Shown here: piece after piece, positions 17,589 to 26,793 of the stretch
How the letters are laid out: the number at the start of each line of letters is the position of its first letter
How positions within the stretch are numbered: the first letter of the stretch is position 1
Assembly (NCBI RefSeq): GCF_010692725.1
Contig: NZ_JAAFZB010000086.1
Coordinates: forward strand, 31,428 to 95,427
Origin: Flavihumibacter soli
Lineage (GTDB): Bacteria > Bacteroidota > Bacteroidia > Sphingobacteriales > Sphingobacteriaceae
Length of the DNA: 64,000 nucleotides
Direction: 5' to 3'
Position numbers and translations under genes: made by a program
Notes under the pieces: model-generated
Told to the model about the DNA's origin: nothing
What the model saw: only the letters and a program-made list of their open reading frames with translations
The model's database searches: none

Positions 17589-19007
17589 CTAAACCATCAA
17601 ACACTGAGGTTTTTCCTGGTATGTCTTCCACAGGAATTCCCCAAAAATGGTATTTGCCCAGGCAAACCAGGCGCGCGTAAACTTTTTGGGATCATCCTTA
17701 TGAAATGACTCGTGCATGAAACCGGTTCCGCCATGCACGTTTTTTAAACTCTGAACGCACCACTTAATTTCATCCTCACTGTCAGTTGTCAAACCTCTGG
17801 TTATGATACCTAATGGCCAGATCAGATCCAAACCTGTATGAGGACTTCCAACACCCTCAGCAGCTGAGCCCTTAAAATAAAAAGGATTGTTATCCGACAG
17901 CACGAGTTTCCGGGTATTTTGATACACCGGATCGGTTCGCTTCACCGCATCAAGATATGGCATGGAAAGAAGACTTGGAATATTCGCGTCGTCCATTAAG
18001 TTAAAACTGCCATATCCGTTTACTTCGAATGCGTAAACCTTCCCGAACACCTGGTGGTCAATGATACCATACTTTTGAACAGCGCTTTCTACTTCCTGGG
18101 CGAGACCAGTTAATTCTGCAGCAAGCTTATCATCGTTTGTGATCGCACTGATCATTTTGGCCGCCTGTCTGAGACTGGTTATGGCAAACAGGTTTGAAGG
18201 AATCAGGAACGGGTAGATAGTCGCATCGTCACTTGGTCTGAAAATAGAGCAGATCAGTCCTACCGGCTTCACAGGATAGCCATAACCACCCAGAGGAACA
18301 CCATCTGTTGCCCAGGCAGTTGTGCGCTGGAACTTATACGGGCCCGCATTGTCCTTTCTCTGCTGTTCTTTGAATACCTTCAAAGTGCTTTTAATAGCAT
18401 CCTGCCATTTACTGTCAAAAGGGCTCTTATCGCCGGTTATTGTCCAGTAATGGTAGGCAAGTCTGATGGGATAGCATAACGAATCAATCTCCCATTTTCT
18501 TTCATGAATGCCCGGTTTCATGTCTGTCAGATCACTTTTCCATTCACCTACTTTATTTTCATCATTATAAAATGCGTTGGCGTATGGATCTTTAAGTATG
18601 CACTCCGTTTGCCTGTTAATGACACCGGCAATCAGATCCTGTAATGGCTTGTCTGATTTGATAAATCCGAGATAAGGCCAGACCTGCGCAGTGCTGTCAC
18701 GAAGCCACATAGCGTCGATATCACCTGTAATGACATAGGTATCCGGACGACCGTTCTTCATCTGAAAAGTCACCGTAGTATCAAGGGTATTAGGGAAACA
18801 GTTCTCAAAGAGCCATCCTAATTCCTCGTTTTTAACCTTTTTCCTAAACTGACCGATTGCGCTTTCTACTGATTTACTTTGAAATCTACGCTTAGAAACA
18901 GGGGTTCGGACTTCAGGAAAACCTTGAGCGGCGGCGAAACTTAATTTGTCAAGAAACAACCCTGCTCCTATTAAACCGGTATTTTGAATAAATCTTCTTC
19001 TTTTCAT
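17589..19007 (-). CDS. GH125 exo-alpha-1,6-mannosidase (DUF1237) with Tat signal
   Basis: A 472-residue exported enzyme that in characterised relatives removes alpha-1,6-linked mannose by inversion. It opens with a Tat-like leader (KRRRFIQNTGLIGAG). The family signature TGDIDAMWLRDSTAQVWPY spans residues 95-112; GEWKSDLTDMKPGIHERKWEIDSLCYP, GLICSIFRPSDDATIYPFLIPSN and the late HGGTGFMHESFHKDD are further conserved blocks. Length is normal. It is the last gene of the 12-gene operon, 11 bp after GH20, so its product would finish trimming the trimannosyl core of released N-glycans together with the GH92 gene at the left edge. Confidence 0.93.
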   Translation of the reverse strand: MKRRRFIQNTGLIGAGLFLDKLSFAAAQGFPEVRTPVSKRRFQSKSVESAIGQFRKKVKNEELGWLFENCFPNTLDTTVTFQMKNGRPDTYVITGDIDAMWLRDSTAQVWPYLGFIKSDKPLQDLIAGVINRQTECILKDPYANAFYNDENKVGEWKSDLTDMKPGIHERKWEIDSLCYPIRLAYHYWTITGDKSPFDSKWQDAIKSTLKVFKEQQRKDNAGPYKFQRTTAWATDGVPLGGYGYPVKPVGLICSIFRPSDDATIYPFLIPSNLFAITSLRQAAKMISAITNDDKLAAELTGLAQEVESAVQKYGIIDHQVFGKVYAFEVNGYGSFNLMDDANIPSLLSMPYLDAVKRTDPVYQNTRKLVLSDNNPFYFKGSAAEGVGSPHTGLDLIWPLGIITRGLTTDSEDEIKWCVQSLKNVHGGTGFMHESFHKDDPKKFTRAWFAWANTIFGEFLWKTYQEKPQCLMV

Positions 19008-19018
19008 TGTGCCCTCTG

Positions 19019-20890
19019 TTATTTGTCGAAAACTACGCTTTGAACTGATGTTTTACCAATTTGTTTCCCATTTTTAAAAGCAGCAGCTTTTACAGTTGCG
19101 GTCCGGAATAAGTCAAAGGGTTTCAGATATGTTTTTGACCCTGTATTGGGCTCAGAACCATCAAGAGTGTAAAATATTTGTGGTTGATCTGAGTCTGTTG
19201 ACAATGTAACGGTTGCCCTTGACCTGGCAGATTCGATAACAATTTTCTGACGGACATTGTAAGCGCTTTTAGAATAATTGATTCCCATTTTGTCATAGCG
19301 CCCGTATTGGTCTTCCATTCTCCTTTTAAAGTCTTCCCAATTCTTTTCCGAAGGCTGCGTCCAGGCAACTTCGGCTAAGGCTGCCATACGCGGCATGACC
19401 ATATATTCCACCTTTTCCGTTTCAGGAATATATTCAGTCCACAAATTAGCCTGTACCCCTTTTATGAACTTAGCTTCTTCCTTTGTAAGTTCAGCAGGTG
19501 TCGGGTCGTAAGAATAAACTCTTTCCAAAGTTGTGTAACCACCTATCGCTAACGGCTCCCCACTGGCTTTCCCCTGGTAGTGATCAAAATAAAGATGCGA
19601 ATTCGGACTCATCACTACCTCGTGATGCTGTTTTGCCGCAGCGATACCACCTTCTGTTCCACGCCATGACATTACTGCTGCATTGGGTGCCAAACCCCCT
19701 TCCAGGATCTCATCCCATCCAATTATGTCCTTATTCTTAGTGAGCAGAAACTTCTCTATCCGCTTGATAAAATAACTCTGCAACTCATGCTCATCTTTCA
19801 ATCCCTCCGCCTTAATACGGGCCTGACATTTCGGACAAACCTTCCAGCGGGTCTTAGGACTTTCATCTCCTCCAATATGAATAATGGAACTTGGAAACAG
19901 CTCAGCTACTTCGGTTAATACGTTCTCCAGGAATTCAAAGGTTTTCTCATTGCCTGCGCAGAATACATCATCATATACGCCCCATGTTTTCCCCACCTTA
20001 AAAGGCCCGCCCGTACAGGAAAGCTCGGGATAGGAAGAGAGAGCAGCCACGGCATGACCCGGCATTTCTATCTCAGGGACGACATTTATATAGCGCTCCT
20101 TTGCATACGCCACAACTTCCCGGATCTGGTCCTGTGTATAAAAGCCACCATGACGAACCGAATCAAATTTCTGGTCGTTGCTGTAAGCACCGATCAAAGT
20201 ACCCTCTCTCCAGGCGCCGGTCTTAGTCAGGTTGGGATATTTCTTTATCTCAATGCGCCAGCCCTGGTCATCTGTCAGATGCCAGTGAAAATTGTTCATC
20301 TTATGCATTGCCAGGTAATCAATAAACTGCTTCACAAAGTCGACCGGGTAAAAGTGTCGGCATACATCCAGCATCATGCCCCGCCAGCCATACCTGGGCT
20401 TGTCAGAAATAGTGACGGCCGGTATCGTGATCTGATTCGAAGCTTGCAGTTCGCCGTTTGGAGGCAATAGCTGGTAAATCGTTTGCATCCCATAGAAAAT
20501 TGCCTGGTTGGTATTTGCCCTAAGGGTTAACCCTTCAGGAGTAGAAACCAGCAAATAACCTTCTTTCTCCAAACTATCAGGTGCATCCTTCAGACTTAAA
20601 GTGATGACATTTCCCTTTGCCCCTGTTTTTACAGGTATCGAAAACCCTGTTAAGGACTTCAGATGTGCAGAGAGGATTGAGGCGGTCCTCTTTAACTCTT
20701 TATCGCCGCCATCAATTACTATACTGGTCCCGGGCTTTAGAGAAAAACTGCCGGGTGCTTCAATCACATTCAAGGGTTGCGGGATCAGCGACAACCTGGT
20801 TCCTTTTGAGGCTGAAGTATCCTGGGCCTCTGCACTTAAAACCATACCTGCAAGGAAGCATATCAGTGTCAATAAACGGTTTCTTTTCAT
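19019..20890 (-). CDS. GH20 beta-N-acetylhexosaminidase
   Basis: A 623-residue exported exo-hexosaminidase removing terminal GlcNAc or GalNAc by substrate-assisted catalysis. The ATG at 20890 begins MKRNRLLTLICFLAG (signal peptide ends AEAQ); an upstream TTG at 20899 was rejected. An N-terminal GH20b domain (LIPQPLNVIEAPGSF) is followed by the catalytic barrel: YGWRGMMLDVCRHFYP, FHWHLTDDQGWRIEIKKYP, VPEIEMPGHA and HIGGDESPKTRW, in which Asp342 and Glu343 are the expected catalytic pair; IGWDEILEGGL and NLWTEYI follow. The C-terminus has a chitobiase/Fn3-like module (IFYTLDGSEPNTGSKTY). It is embedded in the fucose/N-glycan operon. Confidence 0.94.
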   Translation of the reverse strand: MKRNRLLTLICFLAGMVLSAEAQDTSASKGTRLSLIPQPLNVIEAPGSFSLKPGTSIVIDGGDKELKRTASILSAHLKSLTGFSIPVKTGAKGNVITLSLKDAPDSLEKEGYLLVSTPEGLTLRANTNQAIFYGMQTIYQLLPPNGELQASNQITIPAVTISDKPRYGWRGMMLDVCRHFYPVDFVKQFIDYLAMHKMNNFHWHLTDDQGWRIEIKKYPNLTKTGAWREGTLIGAYSNDQKFDSVRHGGFYTQDQIREVVAYAKERYINVVPEIEMPGHAVAALSSYPELSCTGGPFKVGKTWGVYDDVFCAGNEKTFEFLENVLTEVAELFPSSIIHIGGDESPKTRWKVCPKCQARIKAEGLKDEHELQSYFIKRIEKFLLTKNKDIIGWDEILEGGLAPNAAVMSWRGTEGGIAAAKQHHEVVMSPNSHLYFDHYQGKASGEPLAIGGYTTLERVYSYDPTPAELTKEEAKFIKGVQANLWTEYIPETEKVEYMVMPRMAALAEVAWTQPSEKNWEDFKRRMEDQYGRYDKMGINYSKSAYNVRQKIVIESARSRATVTLSTDSDQPQIFYTLDGSEPNTGSKTYLKPFDLFRTATVKAAAFKNGKQIGKTSVQSVVFDK

Positions 20891-20932
20891 TGTATTCAAT
20901 TTAATTATGTATTTGATCTTTATTCGAAAACA

Positions 20933-21715
20933 TTATTTTATCGCTCTATCCAGGTGAACGTATCCTCCGTCTACATGGATCAACTGTCCAGTAGTATGGC
21001 TTGACCTCGGTGATAAAAGAAATGCTACAGTATTTGCTATTTCTTCGGTAGTAGTCATCCGGTTTCCCAAAGGGATCTTTGCGGTGATCTCTGCGAGTCG
21101 TTCTTTCGGATTATCGAGAGTACTGATCCAGCTCTCGTATAGAGGAGTATAGCTTTCAGCTACGATCACAGCATTCACCCGTATTTCATACTTTAATAAT
21201 TCAACGGCCCACTCTCGCGTTAAAGCGCTTCTTCCTCCATTAGCAGCCGCATAAGCCGAAGTACTTCCCTGTCCCGTTTCCGCAGTTTTAGAACCAATAT
21301 TTACAATTGATCCCTTTGATTTTATGAGTTCCGGGAGGGCATAATGCGCAACTAAGTAATAGTGTACTAGGTTTCTATGTAAAGAATTCATAAAGGCTTG
21401 ATAGCTTCCCTTTTCAAGACTAACTCCGTCATTCACGCCGGCATTATTTACCAGGCCATCGATCCTACCAAACTCTTTGATGATATCCTTAACTGACCGC
21501 TCACAATCGGCAGGGTCTGTTAATTCAGCAACTACCTGGAATGCCTGACCACCGGCAGATACAATTTCTGAAACAGTTTTATTATTATCCGCCTCTTTTC
21601 GCCCGATTATTACAGGAATGGCACCTTCCGCACCAAGTAATTTCGCAATCCCTTCCCCGATACCTTTTGCACCACCTGTGACGATGATAACCTTATTTTT
21701 AAGTTCCAGATTCAT
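20933..21715 (-). CDS. SDR oxidoreductase, probable L-fucose dehydrogenase
   Basis: A 260-residue cytoplasmic short-chain dehydrogenase. Rossmann motif TGGAKGIGEG (residues 14-23), NNAG (about 91-94), the Ser of NIGSKTAETGQ and Tyr of SAYAAANGG are present. The residue four after the catalytic Tyr, normally Lys, is Asn (codon at 21239-21241; Tyr at 21251-21253). The remaining pathway enzymes in this operon leave only the first step, NAD(P)-dependent oxidation of L-fucose to L-fuconolactone, without an enzyme, so this role is inferred by elimination and by resemblance to SDR-type L-fucose dehydrogenases. It lies 13 bp after the PNGase F-like gene and 42 bp before GH20. Confidence 0.72.
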   Translation of the reverse strand: MNLELKNKVIIVTGGAKGIGEGIAKLLGAEGAIPVIIGRKEADNNKTVSEIVSAGGQAFQVVAELTDPADCERSVKDIIKEFGRIDGLVNNAGVNDGVSLEKGSYQAFMNSLHRNLVHYYLVAHYALPELIKSKGSIVNIGSKTAETGQGSTSAYAAANGGRSALTREWAVELLKYEIRVNAVIVAESYTPLYESWISTLDNPKERLAEITAKIPLGNRMTTTEEIANTVAFLLSPRSSHTTGQLIHVDGGYVHLDRAIK

Positions 21716-21728
21716 TTTGTTTTCCTGA

Positions 21729-23654
21729 CTATTCCTTAAACCTTATTCTTTTGTTAAACTTCTGTTCTCCATTTACGAATACCTGCATGTAAAACCTGCC
21801 CTTCGAATAGTGCTCCAAATTAAAGGTAAATACTCCTTCCTTCACATCGTTATAACGATGTGACTCAAGCACTTGTCCACCCGGATCAGCTACCAACCGG
21901 ACCAATATTTCGGCTTTCTTATTGGCAAAATAATCCAGGGTGGTCTTATCCTGCGTTCGGGTGGGATACAGACCTATCGAAACCTCATCCTTATCTATGG
22001 GGTCTGGTCTTCCGTTCACAGCAAAATTAAACTCCCAGCCGGACCCGGAATCTGATTCAAACGTTTTAACGATCTGTCCTTTGGTATTTTCAAACCTGGC
22101 CAGGCCACGCCCACCCTTTCTATTGAACCAAAGTTCCAGGCCGTCACCCGCAGTATCTGTAAAGGCGAAAGTATATGCTCCTTTCTCAAGAATCAACGTA
22201 TCACGGTAGATGGTATTTGCCTTTAAACTTCCCAGAGTTCTCTCTTTTATCGTCCGGCCCGAATGATTTTTTAATATATAAGAATTTTGCTCAGGCTGAT
22301 TATTGGTTTGAAGATAAAATACCAGCGTATCAGCAACCAGAGCCGGCCCATGAAACCTTGAGTTCACCGAATTGTCAGATCTGTAGGAGTCCTTCTTGCC
22401 GTTAGTCTTTATTATATCGGCCGTAAAAATATTATCAGCCGACCTGAAATCTATCGTCCCGGGCAGTGTTATGCTAGCGGTCTTTGCGGGTTCAACTATG
22501 CCATTCCATTTAAATAGTTTCCTTTTAAACCCATTCGTACCGTAGCTGATATCTAAGGAGGTGATATTGTTAGCTCCAAGGTTTTTAACACGTATCACGG
22601 CGTTTGATGCCGCAGGATTCTGCCGGCTAAATATTGGTTTTGAAGATGGAACCAAAATATCTTCGACGGCTGCATCATCCCGGGCGCCCGTCTCCCGGTA
22701 TTGGATCAGGTAAGCACTGATCACTTCATCCGCACTGGGCTTTGATGAAACGTAATTTTGCATCCTCGCTTCAATAAGATGCTCCTTCCCGGCATTTACC
22801 TTCAGATCAAACAGATCGGGTTGCATCAGGTTTCCGGGACACCAATTTGCGCGATCAATTACCCAGGTTCCCGCCTGAGGGTATAAGGGATTATCTCCGC
22901 ATTCCTTCCATATCGAACGCTTGTCTATTAGCTTACCATCAAACCAGATCTCCCGGTATTTATTGCAGAATTCACCGCAGCCATCCGGTTCATCCATGCC
23001 ATGGCCCGTCTGTACCAACCGTAATCGAGCTAAGGATGCATTTGCAGAAGCGACAAACGAGACTGGTTTCAGAGTATGCTCAAGCGGCTTGATGTTATCG
23101 CCATACCTGTAACTGTTGTCATAAATTTTTTGAATAGCTATCGGCTCATATGCCGGCTTGCCTTTAATTAAATCGAACTCAACAGTAATTGCCCATCCGC
23201 GATCTGTATTCGGTTCGTATCCAGTATGCTTGTACTCAATCTCTACACTGTCCCTGAGCAGTAAAGCAAAATCGGTTACATCAACCTCCCACTCAAAATT
23301 CCAATCCTTACCGAAAGCACCGCCATAAGGTGTAAGCATCCGCCCGATCTCAAAGTCCTGAACCTTTCCATTCAGCCCCCCGGTGCGTGCTATACTTATA
23401 CGATCCATATAATCCCAATCAGCACACCGCATACTGTCAGGACAGCCGAACTTTACCCGCATCATGATCTTTCTAATGGGCACATCAGCCTTCGGGAACA
23501 CGCCCCATTGTTTGTACAACTTATAGCCTTTGGCAGGATCGGTTACGACGGTAGCCCGCTTATGTGTGGTTACATGTAATGTATCAACTGCCCTTGCTGT
23601 AAAGCCATGAATAACCAGCAGACCTACTACAAACAATCTTATGATGTTTTTCAT
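21729..23654 (-). CDS. PNGase F-like peptide-N-glycosidase with probable T9SS tail
   Basis: A 641-residue secreted protein with signal peptide to about residue 22. It shows the PNGase F two-domain core: CPDSMRCADWDYMDR with Asp81 aligning to the catalytic Asp60 of the Elizabethkingia enzyme, IGRMLTPYGGAFG, VDVTDFALLL, then GCGEFC with Glu228 aligning to Glu206, and DRANWCPG. The third residue important in that enzyme, Glu118, aligns by eye to a Lys/His stretch. After the core come beta-rich segments and a C-terminal domain of about 80 residues starting IGLYPTRTQD and ending RIRFKE, which looks like a type A type IX sorting domain. It would cleave intact N-glycans from glycoproteins outside the cell. 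Gaps to its neighbours are 29 bp and 13 bp. Confidence 0.85.
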   Translation of the reverse strand: MKNIIRLFVVGLLVIHGFTARAVDTLHVTTHKRATVVTDPAKGYKLYKQWGVFPKADVPIRKIMMRVKFGCPDSMRCADWDYMDRISIARTGGLNGKVQDFEIGRMLTPYGGAFGKDWNFEWEVDVTDFALLLRDSVEIEYKHTGYEPNTDRGWAITVEFDLIKGKPAYEPIAIQKIYDNSYRYGDNIKPLEHTLKPVSFVASANASLARLRLVQTGHGMDEPDGCGEFCNKYREIWFDGKLIDKRSIWKECGDNPLYPQAGTWVIDRANWCPGNLMQPDLFDLKVNAGKEHLIEARMQNYVSSKPSADEVISAYLIQYRETGARDDAAVEDILVPSSKPIFSRQNPAASNAVIRVKNLGANNITSLDISYGTNGFKRKLFKWNGIVEPAKTASITLPGTIDFRSADNIFTADIIKTNGKKDSYRSDNSVNSRFHGPALVADTLVFYLQTNNQPEQNSYILKNHSGRTIKERTLGSLKANTIYRDTLILEKGAYTFAFTDTAGDGLELWFNRKGGRGLARFENTKGQIVKTFESDSGSGWEFNFAVNGRPDPIDKDEVSIGLYPTRTQDKTTLDYFANKKAEILVRLVADPGGQVLESHRYNDVKEGVFTFNLEHYSKGRFYMQVFVNGEQKFNKRIRFKE

Positions 23655-23683
23655 TTATTGGAACGTACTATTAATATTCACCA

Positions 23684-24517
23684 TTAAACGGCCAGCCTGT
23701 AAAATTTCATGGCATTCCCACCCCATAATTTATCTTTTTCTGACATACTCAGGTCCCGTGTATTCTCCTCGAGGATCCCGCGACATTGATCGTAACCTGC
23801 ACCAAGCAAACACACCGGCCAGTCACTCCCAAACATCACACGATCAATACCGAAGCTTTCGATAGCAGCATCAATGTATGGCTTAAAATCCTCCGTTGCC
23901 CAATTGTGCAGATCCGCTTCGGTTACCATCCCTGATAATTTACAATACACATTGGGAAATAATGCAACCTGTCTCAACTGCTCTCGCCACTGTATGATCC
24001 CACCTTCCCTGATATTCGGTTTAGCAATATGATCAATAACGAAGGGCTGGTCAGGAAACTGGCTTAGAAACTTTAAAACGAATGGCAGATGCTTTGGAAA
24101 AACCAGGATATCGTAAGTAAATCCAAACCTTCCAAGACGGGAGATACCCCGGCAAAAATCCTTATTAAGAATAAAATCATCCTCGAGCTCGGCCTGAATA
24201 ATATGCCTGAATCCTTTGAGTTTATCATAGGTTGACCAATACGCGAGTCGTTCTTCAATATTGCCTGCACTCAGATCAACCCAACCCACTACCCCTTTAA
24301 TAAAATCATTTTGGGAAGCCAGGTCCAGCAAAAAATGTGATTCATCTTCCGATTGATCTGCCTGTATCGCAACACAAGCATCGATCTTGTTTTCATGAAG
24401 CAGTGGTTCCAGATCTCCCGGAAGAAAGTCCCGGCGAAGCACACCCATCTCACTGTTTATCCAGCTGTCGCGAACGGGATTATATTTCCAAAAATGCTGA
24501 TGTGCGTCAATTCTCAT
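23684..24517 (-). CDS. Amidohydrolase, probable L-fuconolactone hydrolase
   Basis: A 277-residue cytoplasmic TIM-barrel amidohydrolase of the COG3618 lactonase group. Metal and active-site motifs are DAHQHFW at residues 4-10, GWVDL, FVIDHIAKP, NVYCKLSGMVTEAD, and RVMFGSDWPVC. In the non-phosphorylating L-fucose route this family opens L-fuconolactone to L-fuconate. The start codon overlaps the stop of the upstream fucosidase by 4 bp (24514-24517), which implies translational coupling. The substrate assignment rests on family plus operon; other sugar lactones are possible. Confidence 0.82.
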   Translation of the reverse strand: MRIDAHQHFWKYNPVRDSWINSEMGVLRRDFLPGDLEPLLHENKIDACVAIQADQSEDESHFLLDLASQNDFIKGVVGWVDLSAGNIEERLAYWSTYDKLKGFRHIIQAELEDDFILNKDFCRGISRLGRFGFTYDILVFPKHLPFVLKFLSQFPDQPFVIDHIAKPNIREGGIIQWREQLRQVALFPNVYCKLSGMVTEADLHNWATEDFKPYIDAAIESFGIDRVMFGSDWPVCLLGAGYDQCRGILEENTRDLSMSEKDKLWGGNAMKFYRLAV

Positions 24518-25872
24518 TTAGCAGACGCTTTTGCAGGCTCGAATTTGAGATTCAGGACAGTGTTAAACTCATCCCTGTCAACATGGCTAAGATCAATTTC
24601 CAGCCGTCCATTGCTGTGTTTGTATTTCAGCTGTTTCCCTGATGACAACGCGAGGAGTTTACCCGGCTTGTGGGGAAAGTTCTCCAATACGATAGAATTA
24701 GCCGCTGTATCAAAAACATGGATAAACACCTGATCATTTTTCTCAGTTACCGTCCCCCAGGATTTCGAATTCGAGAGCCCTCCACGGGTACCATAAATAG
24801 AATTTCCATACCTGGCCATCCATTTACCGACACTGTCCAGACGGCTTGTAAATTCAGGTTGGATAGTCCCGTCAGGCATCGGACCGATGTTTAATAGGAG
24901 GTTCGCATTCAAGCCCGAGGCATTTGCCAACAGCCTGATAATTTCCTTTGTCGACTTATATTTCGTATCCGTGATGTTAAATCCCCAGCTGCCGTTTAGG
25001 GTTTCACAAGTCTCGAGTGGCAGCTCATCAGATGCATTTTGAAAACTCAGGCCTGACTTGTTTTGTCCCGGAAGATCTCGCTCAAACATCTGAAAATCCT
25101 CGCCTGGTAATGGAGTTAAATGATGATTATTTCCGATCAGGCATTGTGGCTGAAGCTTGTGAATAAGGCTGTAAATCTCATCATAATGCCAGTCCACTCT
25201 TGAACTCCTGTCTTTTGCTCCTTCCGGCTCCGTTTGATCCCAATGCCCGTCGAACCAGATCCCGCCGATTTCTCCATAGTTCGTGAGCAGTTCAGTAAGC
25301 TGGGCTTTCATAAAGGCGATGTACTTATTCCAGTCGCCCTGTTCCGTACGCCCTGTTCCCTTTCCTGTGCGACCGGTCTGATACTGATAGTCTGTTTTGT
25401 ACCAGTCCAGGGTTGAATAATACAGGAATAGCTTAATATCCTGCTTTTTACATTCTTCTGCGAGAGCCTTCAAAACATCCTTCCCATAAGGCGTATTAGT
25501 GATCTTCCATTCCGATTCCTTTGTGTCCCAGTTGCTGAAACTATCATGATGCCGGGTTATAAATGTGATATACTTCATCCCGGCAGCCTTGGCGGTTCCT
25601 ACCCACTTTTTAGCATCAAACTCCTGCGGATTGAAGAAGTTCTGAAGTCTGGAATAATCTTCCACTTTGATGTTACGATTATTCATTACCCATTCCCCGT
25701 CACCCAGCACGCTGGATGCTCCCCAATGAATGAACATTCCAAACCTGGCGTTTTTAAACCATTTCCTTGCGGCCAGATTTTCTTTAGATGGCTGGTATTT
25801 TATCTGCGCCTTTACAGATGAGAAAGGTAAAGCTAACAGAATGAAGTAAAGTAATAAAAACCGTCTTTTCAT
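24514..25872 (-). CDS. GH29 alpha-L-fucosidase (second of four)
   Basis: A 452-residue secreted fucosidase with signal peptide ending VKAQ. Motifs: FGMFIHWGASSVLGDGEW, FITRHHDSFSNWDT, LYYSTLDWYKTDY, and IGGIWFDGHWD with Asp208 as expected nucleophile; LLLNIGPMPDGTIQ follows, then a short C-terminal beta domain. The pattern (WFDGHW, ordinary length) fits the broad-specificity GH29-A group, though the subfamily is not certain. It overlaps the lactonase gene by 4 bp and starts 55 bp after the FAH-family gene, so release and catabolism of fucose are encoded on one transcript. Confidence 0.92.
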   Translation of the reverse strand: MKRRFLLLYFILLALPFSSVKAQIKYQPSKENLAARKWFKNARFGMFIHWGASSVLGDGEWVMNNRNIKVEDYSRLQNFFNPQEFDAKKWVGTAKAAGMKYITFITRHHDSFSNWDTKESEWKITNTPYGKDVLKALAEECKKQDIKLFLYYSTLDWYKTDYQYQTGRTGKGTGRTEQGDWNKYIAFMKAQLTELLTNYGEIGGIWFDGHWDQTEPEGAKDRSSRVDWHYDEIYSLIHKLQPQCLIGNNHHLTPLPGEDFQMFERDLPGQNKSGLSFQNASDELPLETCETLNGSWGFNITDTKYKSTKEIIRLLANASGLNANLLLNIGPMPDGTIQPEFTSRLDSVGKWMARYGNSIYGTRGGLSNSKSWGTVTEKNDQVFIHVFDTAANSIVLENFPHKPGKLLALSSGKQLKYKHSNGRLEIDLSHVDRDEFNTVLNLKFEPAKASAK

Positions 25873-25927
25873 ATGGGCTGGAGCTTATGATTGTACACTA
25901 TGGATCATATTAATTATTGTTTTCCGA

Positions 25928-26785
25928 TCAGGACTTTGAGAATGCCACAACCTTTTGTCTTGATGATCCCAACCCGTCAATCCCCAGTTCCACAACATCG
26001 CCAGGCTTTAGATATACCGGGGGCTTCATCCCCAGGCCAACGCCGGCGGGGGTTCCCGTAGAGATCACATCACCGGGTAATAAGGTCATAAACTGACTGA
26101 CATAAGAAACCACGTAAGCAACATTGAAGATAAAGTTCGCTGTAGTTCCTTCCTGCATACTTTGACCGTTAACTGTAAGCCACAGCCGGAGATTGTTCGA
26201 ATCGGCTATTTCATCTTTAGTTACCATCCATGGTCCTAAAGGTGCGAATGTATCGCAGCCTTTCCCCTTGTCCCATGTACCATTGCGTTCGAGCTGAAAT
26301 TCACGTTCGCTCACATCATTATGCAGACAATATCCCGCTACATAATCGAGCGCTTCTTCGACCTCAACATAGCTGGCCTTTCGACCAATCACCACCGCAA
26401 GCTCGACCTCCCAGTCCGTCTTTTCCGAGTTTCTGGGAATCATTATCTGATCATTCGGTCCGCATAGTGAAGTCGTCGATTTCATAAAAATCACCGGCTC
26501 AGGCGGAATAGCAGCATTTGTTTCATGAGCATGATCTGCATAATTCAAACCGATGCAAACGATCTTTGAGGGCCGGGCTATGGGGCTTCCAAGTCTTACT
26601 TCCAGGGGTATTTGAGGTAATGATCCCTGGTACGCCTTAAATGCATCGGCAAGTTTTTTAAGTCCGTCAGTCGAAAAGAACTCCTCATTATAATCAGTCG
26701 TGAGGGATGAGACATCATAATTTTGCCCGTCTATATGTAAACCTGGTTTTTCCTGTGAGGCTTCGCCGAATCTGATCAATTTCAT
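25928..26785 (-). CDS. FAH-family hydrolase, probable 2,4-diketo-3-deoxy-L-fuconate hydrolase
   Basis: A 285-residue cytoplasmic fumarylacetoacetate hydrolase fold protein. It shows IVCIGLNYADHAHE, PVIFMKSTTSLCGPND, the metal-binding DWEVELAVVIGRKA, NDVSEREFQ and the C-terminal GDVISTGTPAGVGLG. In this family the enzyme acting on 2,4-diketo-3-deoxy-L-fuconate makes pyruvate and L-lactate, the end step of the oxidative fucose route. Its next-door SDR (8 bp upstream) makes that substrate, which supports the call. Generic annotation would be ureidoglycolate lyase or fumarylacetoacetase-like. Confidence 0.85.
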   Translation of the reverse strand: MKLIRFGEASQEKPGLHIDGQNYDVSSLTTDYNEEFFSTDGLKKLADAFKAYQGSLPQIPLEVRLGSPIARPSKIVCIGLNYADHAHETNAAIPPEPVIFMKSTTSLCGPNDQIMIPRNSEKTDWEVELAVVIGRKASYVEVEEALDYVAGYCLHNDVSEREFQLERNGTWDKGKGCDTFAPLGPWMVTKDEIADSNNLRLWLTVNGQSMQEGTTANFIFNVAYVVSYVSQFMTLLPGDVISTGTPAGVGLGMKPPVYLKPGDVVELGIDGLGSSRQKVVAFSKS

Positions 26786-26793
26786 AATGTATT

